A stretch of DNA of 64,000 nucleotides from Actinomycetota bacterium (GCA_014384285.1 JACNGE010000006.1:62001-126000), one strand, 5' to 3'; positions 29,476 through 41,722 are shown, counted from the first letter of the stretch. Program-made: numbers and translations. The notes: a model not told the origin generated them from the sequence alone.

Positions 29476-30061
29476 CGCCCTTATCAAATTTAGATAATGA
29501 ATATTGCACAATTGGCCCTACGGTCAAAACCATAACTATAGTCCCATATCCATAAGAACCCCCAAGCATTACACCTATTAAGAACGCAGTAAAGTCAATC
29601 CCAATTCTTGTTGCTCTAATACTCGGTCCTAATTTAGATATTCCAGTCATGATTCCATCTCTCGGACCAGGACCTAGCCCTGAACCTATGTAGATACCGA
29701 CACCAGTTGCAAAAACAATTGTGCCGAAATATAAATAAAAATGTTTTAGATAAGAGGCTTCTGGAGATGGTAAGTAAGTCATGGTGAGGTCGATCACATT
29801 TCCAATTGTTAGAATATTGATTATTGTTCCTATAAAGGGTACTTGTTTAAGAGGAATCCATCCAAGCAGTAAGATAAATCCCGTGATGACTCCTGCAAAT
29901 CCAATTTTAACGTTAATGACTTTACTAAAACCATCATGAAACACATCCCAAGAATTTAACCCTAAGTTTGCCTCAATTGTGAAAGCAAGGCCAAACCCAC
30001 AGAGGAATAAACCAAACATTAATTGGGGCAATCGTTTGAGAATTTCTAATTTATTCTTCAA
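29459..30061 (-). CDS. YczE/YitT-like membrane protein
   Basis: GFGLAFTIEANLGLNSWDVFHDGFSK, GLGPGPRDGIMTGISK. Confidence 0.8.
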   Translation of the reverse strand: MKNKLEILKRLPQLMFGLFLCGFGLAFTIEANLGLNSWDVFHDGFSKVINVKIGFAGVITGFILLLGWIPLKQVPFIGTIINILTIGNVIDLTMTYLPSPEASYLKHFYLYFGTIVFATGVGIYIGSGLGPGPRDGIMTGISKLGPSIRATRIGIDFTAFLIGVMLGGSYGYGTIVMVLTVGPIVQYSLSKFDKGAIFSL

Positions 30062-30422
30062 TGAATAAGCTTTCTAATCTATTTACATATTCTGGACAGA
30101 GTTCATAAGTTGACTGGAACCTCATAATTGGTAGGAGCCTATCGTTAATAGTTACAACAATTCCATTTTCGTTGAGTACATTTTTAATTGATGTTAAAGA
30201 GCCTTGTTCGTTACCCCAAGTTTCGCTAGATTCACACACTTCTTTTCCAATAATGACTAGTTTTTCATCAGAAATGCTTTTAAGAGTATTTTCACTATCT
30301 GCAATTCTAATTTGTGAGATAAAATTTTCACCAAAAGATTCAACATCAGAATTTAATATCACGATAAAAAATATGATTAAAAATATAAATATTACGAAAC
30401 TTATAATTGGTAATTTCTTCAA
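30051..30422 (-). CDS. Secreted/anchored small protein, DUF732-like
   Basis: N-terminal TM; LVIIGKEVCES...YELCPEY Cys pair layout. Confidence 0.45.
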   Translation of the reverse strand: MKKLPIISFVIFIFLIIFFIVILNSDVESFGENFISQIRIADSENTLKSISDEKLVIIGKEVCESSETWGNEQGSLTSIKNVLNENGIVVTINDRLLPIMRFQSTYELCPEYVNRLESLFIEE

Positions 30423-30459
30423 GTTACCATTCTACACTTGAGTATCTATTTAATTAAAG

Positions 30460-30541
30460 TACCCGGAGGGGGAGTCGAACCCCCACATCCGAAGATACTG
30501 GATTTTGAATCCAGCGCGTCTGCCAATTCCGCCATCCGGGC
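30460..30541 (-). tRNA. tRNA-Leu (anticodon CAA)
   Basis: Minus strand GCCCGGATGGCGGAATTGGCAGACGCGCTGGATTCAAAATCCAG...GGGGGTTCGACTCCCCCTCCGGGTA; class II variable arm; loop TTCAAAA; CCA not encoded. Confidence 0.95.
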
Positions 30542-30610
30542 TTATAACTTATGATTATATTTCATATTCAATCCAAAGAGAGAAAAATAAATTAAGTTTA
30601 CAATGAAAGC

Positions 30611-33112
30611 ATGATTGTTCTAATTGATGGATTCAGTATTGCATTTAGAGCTTTCTACGCATTACCCGAAACTCTTATGACTTCAAAAGGTACTCCAACA
30701 AATGTAATTCATGGCTTTATGTCTATGCTCAACAAGATAACTACTGATTATAATCTAGACCAAATTATTGTAACTTGGGATCTTCCAGGTAAGACTTTTA
30801 GAAATGAAATTTACGATGACTATAAAGCAAATAGATCATCAGCACCAGATAATTTCAATATTCAGATACCTCTGCTTCAAAATCTTTTAAATGTATTTAA
30901 CATACCTCAAGTTTCTAAAAAGGGTTTCGAAGCTGATGATGTTCTTGGTTCTCTATCCAAAACTTTAAATGAAAAAAATAAAAAAGTCTTAATTATTACA
31001 GGAGATAGAGATACATTCCAACTTATCTCTAAGAAAACAAATATTTTATATACAAAAAGGGGAATCTCCGATGTTGATTTAGTTGATGAAAAATTTTTTG
31101 TAAATAAATTCGGGTTTAAAACTAATCAATATGTTGAATATCTTGCCTTAAAAGGTGACCCATCCGATAATATTCCAGGACTTCCCGGCGTTGGTGAAAA
31201 AACTGCTACGAATCTATTAATTGAATTCAAAAGTATAAAAAATATATATAATAACTTGGATGATTTAACACCAAAAATTAAAAATTCATTTATAGAGAAT
31301 AAAGAAGTTCTAATGATGAGCAAAGAGCTTGCAAAAATTAGAACTGATTTAAAACTAGAAGTTCCCTCAACAAAAATAATAGAAACAATCTTTGAATCAG
31401 ATCTTATATTAAAGGAATCACAAAAAGAGGTTTCGGAGCTTGAGCTCAATAAATACATTAGAAAGTATAAAAATCAACAAGAAAGTGAAAATATATCTTT
31501 AAAAAATCCTGACATTGTTGATATTAATAAAGAGAACCTCCCGGATAAATCAATCATTTTCGAATTTGAGGAGAAACTTTATTTAGTATCAGATAAAATT
31601 GCTGGTAAATTAACCGATATAGATTTCAGTAATAAAGAATTTATTTCACTAACAACCCAAAATATTTTTAAAATATATCCAAAATTTTCTGATAACTCAA
31701 TCGTTGCTTATGATTGTTTAGTGTTCATACACGATCCAAATAAAAGACCAGATAATCTTCTTAACCTCTGTAAACATATCGAACAAGCAAATCTCTTGAC
31801 TAAGAAGTCATCAATAGAAGAATATTTAAATTTCTTGAGTCTAAATTATAAAAAAATTGTATCTGAAATAAAGTTGTTTGAGTCTGATAAAGACCTTATG
31901 AAGCTATATGCGGAATTAGATTATCCAATAATCTCTGTTCTCAATTCAATGCATGTTAAGGGTGTAAAAATTTCACAAAATAAAATAGAAGGATTATCTA
32001 AATTCATCACTAATGAAATAAATAACTATAGGGAAAAAATTCTACAAATAACAAAACAAGATTTTAATTTAAATTCCCCAAAGCAATTAGCGAAAGTTCT
32101 TTTTGAAGATTTGAATCTTCCGATTATTAAGAAAACACCTAAAGGAGCTCCGTCTACCGATGGATCGGTACTAGAGGAGTTATCAAAAACCTATGAGTTG
32201 CCAAAATATATACTGAAATATAGAGAATATGAAAAGATTAGGTCTACATATATCGAGGGGCTCAAAAGTGAAATCACCTCCAAAAATAGAGTTCACACAA
32301 CTTATAATCTTTTCGGGACTGCTACTGGAAGGCTTTCATCCGAAAAACCAAATCTACAAAATATACCTAATAAAACTGATGTTGGTCAAAAAATTCGTGA
32401 GTTTTTCGTTGCTGACAACAACCATCAATTTGTTATTTCAGATTATTCCCAAATTGAACTTAGAGTTTTAGCCCACCTAAGTTCCGATGAGAATATGATT
32501 AATATTTTAAAGTCAGTTGAATCAGATATACATACAGAAACTGCTTCTAGAATATTTGATATAAAAACTGATTCAGTAACCAAGGACATGAGACGGAAAG
32601 CAAAAGAAGTTAACTTTGGCCTTATTTATGGAATGGAAGCATTTGGTCTTTCACAAAGTTTAGATATCCCTAAGAGTGAAGCTCAAGATCTTATTAATGC
32701 CTACTTTTCACAATTTCCAAATATTAAAGGGTTTCTTGAGAGTATTGTGTCTGATGCCGAAAAGAATGGTTTTACTAAAACTCTTTATGGAAGAAAACGT
32801 AACATAAAAGAACTTAGCTCATCAAACTTTCAACTGAAAGCTATGGGAAAAAGGATTGCTATGAATGCACCCATTCAAGGAACTGCAGCAGACATTATGA
32901 AAATTGCGATGCTTAGAGTAAATGAAAAAATTGCAGAAATTGAATCAACAAATTTACTTCTCCAAATTCATGATGAAATAATTGTTCAAACACCAGAAAA
33001 ATATACTAAAAAAGTAATGAACATTGTAAAAGCTGAAATGGAAGCTGCGGCAAAGCTAAAAGTCCCATTATTTGTAAACATTAAATCCAGCAAAGATTTA
33101 TCAAATAATTAA
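30611..33112 (+). CDS. polA: DNA polymerase I
   Basis: 5' nuclease GDRDTFQL, GLPGVGEKTA; polymerase FVISDYSQIELRVLAHLS, RRKAKEVNFGLIYGM, QIHDEIIVQ. Confidence 0.97.
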   Translation: MIVLIDGFSIAFRAFYALPETLMTSKGTPTNVIHGFMSMLNKITTDYNLDQIIVTWDLPGKTFRNEIYDDYKANRSSAPDNFNIQIPLLQNLLNVFNIPQVSKKGFEADDVLGSLSKTLNEKNKKVLIITGDRDTFQLISKKTNILYTKRGISDVDLVDEKFFVNKFGFKTNQYVEYLALKGDPSDNIPGLPGVGEKTATNLLIEFKSIKNIYNNLDDLTPKIKNSFIENKEVLMMSKELAKIRTDLKLEVPSTKIIETIFESDLILKESQKEVSELELNKYIRKYKNQQESENISLKNPDIVDINKENLPDKSIIFEFEEKLYLVSDKIAGKLTDIDFSNKEFISLTTQNIFKIYPKFSDNSIVAYDCLVFIHDPNKRPDNLLNLCKHIEQANLLTKKSSIEEYLNFLSLNYKKIVSEIKLFESDKDLMKLYAELDYPIISVLNSMHVKGVKISQNKIEGLSKFITNEINNYREKILQITKQDFNLNSPKQLAKVLFEDLNLPIIKKTPKGAPSTDGSVLEELSKTYELPKYILKYREYEKIRSTYIEGLKSEITSKNRVHTTYNLFGTATGRLSSEKPNLQNIPNKTDVGQKIREFFVADNNHQFVISDYSQIELRVLAHLSSDENMINILKSVESDIHTETASRIFDIKTDSVTKDMRRKAKEVNFGLIYGMEAFGLSQSLDIPKSEAQDLINAYFSQFPNIKGFLESIVSDAEKNGFTKTLYGRKRNIKELSSSNFQLKAMGKRIAMNAPIQGTAADIMKIAMLRVNEKIAEIESTNLLLQIHDEIIVQTPEKYTKKVMNIVKAEMEAAAKLKVPLFVNIKSSKDLSNN

Positions 33113-33166
33113 TATTCGTTTGTAAAAACCATAGATATGTTATCCTAAAAGTCGAAAATAATATGA

Positions 33167-34456
33167 TTGGAAAAACAAATTTATATGACAGATAACCAAG
33201 AGAAGGTAGTTGCGCCTTCAAACGTAGTTGAACTCCCTGACGACATTAAGCCAGAAGATTTTCCTGATCTACTTGAAAAAACACTCATAACCTTTAATGA
33301 TGGTGATGTTATTGAAGGAACCATTGTTCGCATTGACAGAAATGAAGTAATGGTAGATGTTGGTTATAAATCTGAAGGAGTGATACCTTCAAGAGAATTG
33401 TCAGTAAGAAAGTCAGTTAATCCTAAAGATTTAGTCAACGAAGGTGACAAAATCCAGGCTCTTGTTCTAGATAAAGAAGATGATGAAGGAAGACTTATAC
33501 TCTCAGTTAAAAGAGCAATTTACGAAAAGGCATGGGGAGATATCCAAAGAATTTCAGATAATGATGAGTCTGTTAAAGGTACTGTTATTGAAATTGTAAA
33601 GGGTGGATTAATAGTTGATATTGGAGTGAGAGGATTTTTGCCAGCTTCACTAATTGACGTAAGAAGGGTAAAAGAGCTTACATCATATATAGGTGAAGAA
33701 ATAGAGGCTAAAATTTTAGAACTTGATCGTCAAAGAAATAATATTGTACTTTCAAGAAAAGCTCATCTAGAAGAAGAGCAATCTGGAGAAAGACAAAGCT
33801 TTTTAGAAGATTTAGAGGTCGGAAATATTAAAGAAGGTAAAATTTCATCAATTGTCAACTTCGGTGCTTTTGTAGATATTGGTGGCATGGATGGTCTGGT
33901 ACATGTTTCAGAGTTGTCATGGCGCCATGTTGAAAATCCTAATGAAGTAGTAAAAGTTGGAGACACTGTAACTGTTAAAGTTCTTGAAATAGATAATGAT
34001 AAAGAACGCATATCACTTTCAATTAAACAAGTTACTGAAGACCCATGGTTAGATTTTGAACTTCAGTATAAGCAAGATGATATTGTTGATGGAGATGTTA
34101 CTAAAGTTGTACCCTTCGGTGCATTTGTTACCATAGGAAAAGGTGTAGAGGGATTGGTGCATGTATCCGAAATTTCAACAGATAAAGTAGATTCACCAGA
34201 ACTTGCACTAGCTATTGGACAAAAAGTAAAAATCAAAATTACTGAACTCGATATTCCAAAAAGAAGAGTCAACCTTTCTATAAAACAAGCTGATCCAAAC
34301 TGGAAAGATGTTGAAGAAAAAAAGAATGCTCCCAAGACACATTCAACGCAGTCTGAAGAAAAACAAGATCAAAAACGTCAAACTGTAGAAGGTGTTGATG
34401 AATCTTTAGAGAATATTCTTCAAGAATTAAAAGAAAGAGGAATAGGAAACTCCTAA
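33167..34456 (+). CDS. rpsA: 30S ribosomal protein S1 (four S1 domains)
   Basis: Repeats such as GKISSIVNFGAFVDIGGMDGLVHVSELSW and GDVTKVVPFGAFVTIGKGVEGLVHVSEIS. Start TTG 33167 or ATG 33185. Confidence 0.95.
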   Translation: MEKQIYMTDNQEKVVAPSNVVELPDDIKPEDFPDLLEKTLITFNDGDVIEGTIVRIDRNEVMVDVGYKSEGVIPSRELSVRKSVNPKDLVNEGDKIQALVLDKEDDEGRLILSVKRAIYEKAWGDIQRISDNDESVKGTVIEIVKGGLIVDIGVRGFLPASLIDVRRVKELTSYIGEEIEAKILELDRQRNNIVLSRKAHLEEEQSGERQSFLEDLEVGNIKEGKISSIVNFGAFVDIGGMDGLVHVSELSWRHVENPNEVVKVGDTVTVKVLEIDNDKERISLSIKQVTEDPWLDFELQYKQDDIVDGDVTKVVPFGAFVTIGKGVEGLVHVSEISTDKVDSPELALAIGQKVKIKITELDIPKRRVNLSIKQADPNWKDVEEKKNAPKTHSTQSEEKQDQKRQTVEGVDESLENILQELKERGIGNS

Positions 34457-34486
34457 TAACTCCCAATATTCTTTAATGTTAAGAGT

Positions 34487-35047
34487 ATGAATCCTAAAGT
34501 ATATATAATCACAGGTCCCATAGGAAGTGGTAAATCAACTGTATGTGCATACCTCAAAAAAAAGGGAAACTTAACAAGTGATCTCGATATTATATCTAAT
34601 AATATTCTTGAAAGCCAAGAGTCGCTTCCTTTTTTAAAATCTAATTTTAAGAACTGTTTTACTGATGGAAAAATTAACAGAAAATTAATCGCTGAAATCG
34701 TTTTCAAAGATAAAGTAAAACTTAAAATTCTAGAAGAGTATCTGCATCCTTTAGTTTCTGAAGAAATAGCAAAAATTATTAATCATTCAGAAACTGATAT
34801 TTTTATTGAAGTATCAGCACCAAAAAATATACATAAGATCTATCCATCCTTAGTAATAATTGCTAATGAAGGAGTTAGGAGAGAAAGACTAAAAAATAGA
34901 GGTATGTCTCATAATGATATAGAAAATAGAATTAAAACTCAACCTAATGAAGAATGGTGGAGATCACTTGGTACCGTTATTGAAAATGACGAACTTAGTA
35001 AGTTAGAACAAAAATTAGACAATATTTTGAATTTAAATAATGAATAA
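34487..35047 (+). CDS. coaE: Dephospho-CoA kinase
   Basis: YIITGPIGSGKSTVCAYLKKKG; SDLDIISN; rpsA-coaE-uvrB order. Confidence 0.9.
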   Translation: MNPKVYIITGPIGSGKSTVCAYLKKKGNLTSDLDIISNNILESQESLPFLKSNFKNCFTDGKINRKLIAEIVFKDKVKLKILEEYLHPLVSEEIAKIINHSETDIFIEVSAPKNIHKIYPSLVIIANEGVRRERLKNRGMSHNDIENRIKTQPNEEWWRSLGTVIENDELSKLEQKLDNILNLNNE

Positions 35048-37037
35048 ATTTAAGGTTATTTCTGATTTTATTCCCCAAGGTGATCAACCAGATGCTATTC
35101 AAAATTTAAAAAAAGGCATTCTTAATAATTTCGATTACCAAACTTTGATGGGGATAACTGGATCTGGTAAATCGGCTACTATAGCTTGGCTTATAGAAGA
35201 GCTACAGATGCCAGCATTAGTTCTTGCTCCAAATAAAGCTTTAGCTGCCCAGTTAGCTAATGAATTTAAGCAATTCTTTCCTGAAAATAGAGTTGAATAC
35301 TTTGTTTCATATTATGATTACTACCAACCTGAAGCATACGTACCTAGAACAGACACATTTATAGAGAAAGATTCAAATATTAATGAAGAAATTGATAGAT
35401 TAAGACACTCTGCAACGAGTGCGCTTTTACTTCGAAAAGATGTTATCGTTGTATCTTCAGTTTCATGCATCTATGGTTTGGGATCTCCACAGGAATATAA
35501 AAATAAGATAATTCCACTTATAAAAGGTACCGAGTTTGAACTGGACAAATTACTAGAAGAACTTATAAAGCAACAATACGTTAGAAATGATTTAGTTGTT
35601 ACTAGAGGTACTTTCAGGTTAAAAGGAGATACACTAGACATTTTTCCTGTATACGAAGAGACAATATTTAGAATTGAATATTTTGGTGATGAAATAGAAA
35701 ATATAACTCGAATTGATCCCATCACTGGCGAAATTTTAGAAAAATTAACGGAATTAGCGATATTACCCGCGTCACATTACGTAACTTCAGAGGATGTAAT
35801 GAATAATGCACTTTCTCAAATTGAGAAAGACATGAATAAACAAATTAAAAAATTTGAAAAGGAAGATAAATTACTAGAGGCACAGCGGATTAAGCAAAGA
35901 ACCATGTTTGATTTAGAAATGTTGAGAGAACTAGGTGTTTGCTCTGGAATAGAAAACTACTCAAGATATTTTGATGGAAGAAGCCCTGGAGACCCGCCAT
36001 ATACTTTACTTGATTTTTTCCAGGAAGAATTTTTAATGGTTGTTGATGAAAGTCACATAGCTATTCCACAAATTCGAGGACAGTTTGCTGGGGACAAGTC
36101 AAGAAAAACTACATTGGTTGATTACGGTTTTCGTTTACCCGCCGCATTAGATAATAGACCATTAAAGTTTGAAGAATGGCAAGGAAAAGTAAAGAATACG
36201 GTATTAGTTTCCGCTACGCCAGGTAAATGGGAAAATTCAAACTCTCAGAACTTTGTTGAGCAAATTATTAGACCTACTGGTCTTTTAGACCCAAATATAA
36301 TTATTAGACCAACACAAAATCAAATAGAGGATTTACTAAAAGAAATAAAACAGGTTATTTCTAAAGGTAATAGGGTATTGGTTACTACGTTAACAAAAAA
36401 AATGAGTGAGGCATTAAGTGATTATTTCTTAAAAATGGGTATAAAGACACGCTACCTACATTCTGACATAGACACCCTTGAAAGAATTGAGATATTGAGA
36501 GATTTAAGAAAAGGAGAATTTGATGTACTTGTCGGAATCAATCTTCTTAGAGAGGGTCTAGATTTGCCAGAAGTTGAATTAGTGGCAATTATGGATGCCG
36601 ATAAAGAAGGTTTCTTAAGATCTGAAACAAGTTTAATTCAAACAATTGGTCGAGCAGCTCGTAACAAAGATGGTTATGTAATTATGTATGCAGACAGAAA
36701 AACAGATTCTATAACTAAGTCAGTTTATGAAACAAATAGACGAAGAGAAATTCAAATGGCTCATAATGAAAAATTTGACATAACGCCTACAACAATTTCA
36801 AAAGAAATAACTGATATTTTAGAAATGGTGGAAAAAAACAGACCTTCTAAAGATGAGATGAAATTTATGTCTAATATAAACCTTAAAAATGCTTCCAAAC
36901 AAGATTTGTATAAAATATCAAAGAACATTGAAAAAGAAATGAAGGTTGCTGCAGATTTATTAGAGTTTGAATTAGCTGCTAGATTAAGAGACGAGCTTAA
37001 GGAGATCAAGAAAGAAATAATGGAGTTACCAAGCTAA
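35040..37037 (+). CDS. uvrB: Excinuclease ABC subunit B
   Basis: GITGSGKSATIAWL, YYDYYQPEAYVPRTDT, DESH, GRAARN, UvrC-binding C-terminus. Confidence 0.98.
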   Translation: MNKFKVISDFIPQGDQPDAIQNLKKGILNNFDYQTLMGITGSGKSATIAWLIEELQMPALVLAPNKALAAQLANEFKQFFPENRVEYFVSYYDYYQPEAYVPRTDTFIEKDSNINEEIDRLRHSATSALLLRKDVIVVSSVSCIYGLGSPQEYKNKIIPLIKGTEFELDKLLEELIKQQYVRNDLVVTRGTFRLKGDTLDIFPVYEETIFRIEYFGDEIENITRIDPITGEILEKLTELAILPASHYVTSEDVMNNALSQIEKDMNKQIKKFEKEDKLLEAQRIKQRTMFDLEMLRELGVCSGIENYSRYFDGRSPGDPPYTLLDFFQEEFLMVVDESHIAIPQIRGQFAGDKSRKTTLVDYGFRLPAALDNRPLKFEEWQGKVKNTVLVSATPGKWENSNSQNFVEQIIRPTGLLDPNIIIRPTQNQIEDLLKEIKQVISKGNRVLVTTLTKKMSEALSDYFLKMGIKTRYLHSDIDTLERIEILRDLRKGEFDVLVGINLLREGLDLPEVELVAIMDADKEGFLRSETSLIQTIGRAARNKDGYVIMYADRKTDSITKSVYETNRRREIQMAHNEKFDITPTTISKEITDILEMVEKNRPSKDEMKFMSNINLKNASKQDLYKISKNIEKEMKVAADLLEFELAARLRDELKEIKKEIMELPS

Positions 37038-39847
37038 TGTCTCAAGATTTTCTAAAAGTTAAAGGCGCTAAAGAACATAATCTTAAAAATGTCTCGCTGG
37101 ATATTCCAAAGAATAAATTTGTGGTGATTACAGGTTTATCGGGTTCGGGAAAATCTTCATTAGCCTTTGACACTATTTACGCTGAAGGTCAACGAAGGTA
37201 TGTCGAAAGTTTGTCTGCATACGCTAGACAATTTCTTGGACAAATGGAAAAACCTGATGTTGAAAGTATAGAGGGCTTATCACCTGCTATTGCAATTGAT
37301 CAAAAAACATCTTCTAGAAGCCCAAGGTCAACAGTAGGTACTGTTACAGAAATACATGACTATTTAAGATTATTATGGGCAAGGATTGGGATAAGTTACT
37401 GTCCTATTTGTGGATCTAAAATAGAGAAGCAGTCTGTAGATTTTATTGTTAATCAGGTAATGTCTCTAGGCGAGAATGTTGATATTGAAATACTCGCTCC
37501 TGTAGTCAAATCTAGAAAAGGTGAATTTGAAACACTCTTCAAAGATTTATTAAAAGATGGGTTTACACGAGCATATATAGACGGAGAACTTATAAGACTA
37601 GACGAAGCCAAAAGGCTAGATAAATATTTTAATCACGATATCTCTGTTTTAGTTGACAGGATGAAAATTAAAAAAACACCAGGACGTAGGCTTCCTCAGT
37701 CTATTGAAGCTGCTCTTAAACTGACGGGTGGAACTCTTGATGTAAAATTCAATGACACTATTCAAAACTACAGTCAAAATCTTGGTTGTTTAGATTGTGG
37801 AACTTCCTATGATAAGTTGGAACCTAGGGACTTTTCATTCAACTCGCCTTTTGGTGCATGTAATACTTGTAATGGTCTAGGAATTAATTATGAAATTGAT
37901 GAAAAGCTTTTAATAAAAAATCGAGATTTGTCAATTAATGAAAATGTATTTCCCGACATGTCTACAAGGAAATATTTCAGGGCACAAATTTATGGTGTTT
38001 GTGAGTATTTTGAAATCCCCATGGATGCCTCTTATAAAGATTTAACCGAAAATGATAAACACATACTATTAAATGGTAGTGACGGAATAAAGACACCAAT
38101 AAGGTACACGAATAGGTTTGGTAATTCAAGAACTTGGGAGAGAGCTTATCCTGGAATCATCCCAATGTTCAAACGTCTATATGAAGAAACTACTTCAGAC
38201 CATGCACGTGATTACTATATGCAATTCATGAGAGAGCTTCCTTGTGGAGGCTGCGAGGGAGAGAGGTTAAATGAAAGGTCCAGAATGGTACAAGTCAAAT
38301 CACTCACCCTTGGAGAATTCAACAAACTTTCTATCAAAAAAGCATATGAAGTAGTTAATAAGCTCAAATTGACCGGAAACTCAAAAGAAATTGCAGAAGC
38401 AATATTAAGAGAGATAAAAGAGCGATTAAATTTTCTAAATGAAGTAGGTCTTGGATACCTTCAACTAAACAGGGGAGCAGCAACTCTCTCGGGAGGTGAG
38501 GCTCAAAGAATTCGTCTTGCTACTCAAATTGGATCTGGCTTAACAGGTGTTCTTTATGTTCTTGATGAACCATCTATAGGCTTACATCAATCTGATAATG
38601 ACAAATTGATAGAAACACTGATTAGATTGAGAAATCTTGGTAACACAGTCTTAGTCGTAGAACACGATGAAGAAACAATGAAGCAATCAGATTACCTTAT
38701 TGACATTGGCTGGGGTGCAGGTGAACAAGGGGGGAACATTGTTGCTTCGGGTACATGGGAGGAAGTTTCTCTAGTAAAGAAATCAATTACAGGAAGATAC
38801 CTTTCAGGAAAAGTAAAAGTTCCATATCCAAAAGTCCGGAGACAGGGCAACAGCGCAAAAATTGTTTTAAGAGGAGCTCAAGAGAATAATTTGAAAAATT
38901 TAACGGTTGAGTTTCCATTAGGAAAATTTATTTCAGTAACTGGTGTTTCTGGAAGTGGCAAGTCCACTCTTGTAACTGGTATTTTATCTAAAGCAATTCA
39001 AAATGAATTTACTAGAAAAAACTGGATACCGCCAGGTATACATAGGAGTATTTCAGGATTAAATTACCTTGATAAATTGATTGAAATTGATCAGTCACCT
39101 ATTGGGAGAACACCTCGTTCAAATCCAGCAACCTACTCAGGAGTTTTTGATATGATTCGAAAGCTTTATTCAATGACAGAGGAATCAAAAATACGTGGAT
39201 ATAAACCTGGAAGATTCTCTTTCAATGTACCAGGTGGTAGATGTGAAGTATGCAAAGGAGACGGAACAATAAAAGTTGAGATGTATTTTTTACCAGATGT
39301 TTACGTTAAATGCGAAGATTGCGATGGTTCTAGATATAACCCTGAAACTCTAAGCATTAAATGGAAAGGTTATAGCATTGCCGATATTCTAAATTCAACT
39401 GTTGAAAATTCTTTAAAAATATTTGAGAACCAACCCTCAATTTTCAAAATTGTTAAAACACTGGACGATGTTGGTTTGTCTTATATTACCTTAGGCCAAG
39501 CTGCAACTACTTTATCAGGAGGAGAAGCTCAACGAGTAAAATTAGCTAAGGAACTCAGTAAGAGATCAACCGGTAAAACAATGTATATTCTTGATGAGCC
39601 CACAACAGGTCTACACTTTGCTGACGTTCAAAAATTATTAGAAGTACTTCATATGCTGGTTGATAAAGGTAATACAGTAGTTGTAATTGAGCACAATCTT
39701 GATGTAGTTAAAAACTCAGACTGGGTTATAGATCTTGGTCCAGAAGGTGGAGAAAATGGTGGTATGGTTGTAGCGTCAGGAACACCTGAAAGCATCGTAA
39801 AAGATAAAAATTCCTTAACTGGAAAATTTCTAAAAAGCTTACTTTAA
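37037..39847 (+). CDS. uvrA: Excinuclease ABC subunit A
   Basis: [35 protein letters not shown]; two ABC cassettes; CxxC zinc fingers. Confidence 0.98.
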   Translation: MSQDFLKVKGAKEHNLKNVSLDIPKNKFVVITGLSGSGKSSLAFDTIYAEGQRRYVESLSAYARQFLGQMEKPDVESIEGLSPAIAIDQKTSSRSPRSTVGTVTEIHDYLRLLWARIGISYCPICGSKIEKQSVDFIVNQVMSLGENVDIEILAPVVKSRKGEFETLFKDLLKDGFTRAYIDGELIRLDEAKRLDKYFNHDISVLVDRMKIKKTPGRRLPQSIEAALKLTGGTLDVKFNDTIQNYSQNLGCLDCGTSYDKLEPRDFSFNSPFGACNTCNGLGINYEIDEKLLIKNRDLSINENVFPDMSTRKYFRAQIYGVCEYFEIPMDASYKDLTENDKHILLNGSDGIKTPIRYTNRFGNSRTWERAYPGIIPMFKRLYEETTSDHARDYYMQFMRELPCGGCEGERLNERSRMVQVKSLTLGEFNKLSIKKAYEVVNKLKLTGNSKEIAEAILREIKERLNFLNEVGLGYLQLNRGAATLSGGEAQRIRLATQIGSGLTGVLYVLDEPSIGLHQSDNDKLIETLIRLRNLGNTVLVVEHDEETMKQSDYLIDIGWGAGEQGGNIVASGTWEEVSLVKKSITGRYLSGKVKVPYPKVRRQGNSAKIVLRGAQENNLKNLTVEFPLGKFISVTGVSGSGKSTLVTGILSKAIQNEFTRKNWIPPGIHRSISGLNYLDKLIEIDQSPIGRTPRSNPATYSGVFDMIRKLYSMTEESKIRGYKPGRFSFNVPGGRCEVCKGDGTIKVEMYFLPDVYVKCEDCDGSRYNPETLSIKWKGYSIADILNSTVENSLKIFENQPSIFKIVKTLDDVGLSYITLGQAATTLSGGEAQRVKLAKELSKRSTGKTMYILDEPTTGLHFADVQKLLEVLHMLVDKGNTVVVIEHNLDVVKNSDWVIDLGPEGGENGGMVVASGTPESIVKDKNSLTGKFLKSLL

Positions 39848-41656
39848 ATGGATAAAATATCAACTAAGGAAATTCCAGAAAATCCAGGTATTTATATATT
39901 TAAAGATAAATACAATGATCCTCTATATGTTGGAAAAGCTAAAAATTTACGAAAGAGAGTCCCTTCATATTTCAGAGAGAATACTTCATGGAAAATAAAG
40001 AGATTAATATCTGAAGCAATTGAAATAAGTTTTGTAACTTCTAAAAATGAAGCAGATGCATTGTTGGCGGAATATTCTTTTATACAACAATATAAGCCGA
40101 AATACAATGTAAGACTTAAAGATGATAAGTCTTATCCATATGTGACAGTAACGAATGAAACTTGGCCAAGAGCTTATGTTTCAAGAAGTATTAATGAAAA
40201 GAATATAAACTTTGGACCATTCCCGTTTATTGGTGCTGCTAGAAGATCTCTGGATCATTTAATTAATATATTTCCTGTAAGAACTTGTACTAAAAATGTA
40301 TTTGAACGGCATCAAAAGCTTAATAAACCATGCTTACTTTTTGATATAAATAAATGTTCAGGCCCTTGTGTTAACGCCATAGATCAAGAGTCTTATAAAA
40401 ATATGCTGGAAAATATTGAAAATTTTTATTCCGGTAAATCTGACATGTATGTAAACAATAAAATTGCAGATATGAAAAAATATTCTGCAAACCAGGAATA
40501 TGAAAAAGCAAATGAAGCAAAAAAATTAATCGAACATTTAGAAAATGCTCGATCTACTCAGACACTAATGGTATCTAATACTAAGTCTGTAGATGTAATA
40601 GGAATTGATGTAAGCAATCTTGATGTAGTTATTTCTTGTTTGTTAATAAGAAGTGGAAGAATAATAGGGGAGGTAAAAAAAACATTTGAACCTATAGATA
40701 CAAAAAAACATGATGAATACCTCCCTCAAATCATATTATCAATATTTTCTGAAAACCAACCATCCGAAGAAATTTTAGTTAGTCACAGCTTCCCTTTTAT
40801 TGAATTAATACAAGAACAGTTATCTGAAAAGTGGGGAAGAAAAATAGAACTGAAAACACCAAAACAAGGATGGAAAAAAGAGCTATTAAATACAGCAATA
40901 ATTGATGCGAAAGAACTTCGTAGAGTTGTTAATTTCAGAAGAAGAACTGATTTAGAATTTAGAACTAGATCACTTGAGCAGCTAAAAAATAAACTAAATT
41001 TAACAAATGTCCCTTACCGTATAGAAGCTTATGATATTTCAAATTTAGGACCTGAGTATAGAGTTGGCTCTATGGTTGTAATGGAAGATGGACTTTCTAA
41101 ACCATCAATGTACAGAAAATTTCATATTAAATCATTTCAAGGTCAAGATGATTTTAAATCAATGGAAGAAGTTTTATTTAGAAGACTCAGAAGGTTGACG
41201 AAGAATAATGAAAATGATCCTAGCTTCAGAAGAAAACCTGATCTTATACTAATTGATGGTGGTAAAGGCCAACTTTCATCGGCAAAAGGAGTATTAGATC
41301 ATTTACAATTAGAAATTGATGTAGTGGGGCTAGCAAAAAGAGAAGAAGAAATCTTTAAACCCTTTCAAAAGGAGTCAATACTGCTAAATAAGAATTCAGA
41401 AGCATTGTTTACACTCCAAAACATTAGAGATGAAGCCCACAGGTTTGCGATAAATGAAAATAGAAGATTAAGAATTAAAAACTTTGATAAACAAACTCTA
41501 TTAAATATAGAGGGTGTAGGAACAGTTTCATCAAAAAAAATTCTAGACAAATACAAATCAATTGAAAAGCTTTCAAAAGCTACTTATGAAGAATTAGAGG
41601 AAATACTAACCCCAAATATTGCGAGAAAAATTATTAACTACTTTAATAACATTTAA
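39848..41656 (+). CDS. uvrC: Excinuclease ABC subunit C
   Basis: GIYIFKDKYNDPLYVGKAKNLRKRV GIY-YIG; RRRTDLEFRTRSLEQL; C-terminal HhH. Confidence 0.97.
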   Translation: MDKISTKEIPENPGIYIFKDKYNDPLYVGKAKNLRKRVPSYFRENTSWKIKRLISEAIEISFVTSKNEADALLAEYSFIQQYKPKYNVRLKDDKSYPYVTVTNETWPRAYVSRSINEKNINFGPFPFIGAARRSLDHLINIFPVRTCTKNVFERHQKLNKPCLLFDINKCSGPCVNAIDQESYKNMLENIENFYSGKSDMYVNNKIADMKKYSANQEYEKANEAKKLIEHLENARSTQTLMVSNTKSVDVIGIDVSNLDVVISCLLIRSGRIIGEVKKTFEPIDTKKHDEYLPQIILSIFSENQPSEEILVSHSFPFIELIQEQLSEKWGRKIELKTPKQGWKKELLNTAIIDAKELRRVVNFRRRTDLEFRTRSLEQLKNKLNLTNVPYRIEAYDISNLGPEYRVGSMVVMEDGLSKPSMYRKFHIKSFQGQDDFKSMEEVLFRRLRRLTKNNENDPSFRRKPDLILIDGGKGQLSSAKGVLDHLQLEIDVVGLAKREEEIFKPFQKESILLNKNSEALFTLQNIRDEAHRFAINENRRLRIKNFDKQTLLNIEGVGTVSSKKILDKYKSIEKLSKATYEELEEILTPNIARKIINYFNNI

Positions 41657-41722
41657 TGTAGCTGTTTGAAAAAATTCTTCCATCTATAAACATGGCAACT
41701 ACAATGTTAGCGAGAGGTAAAA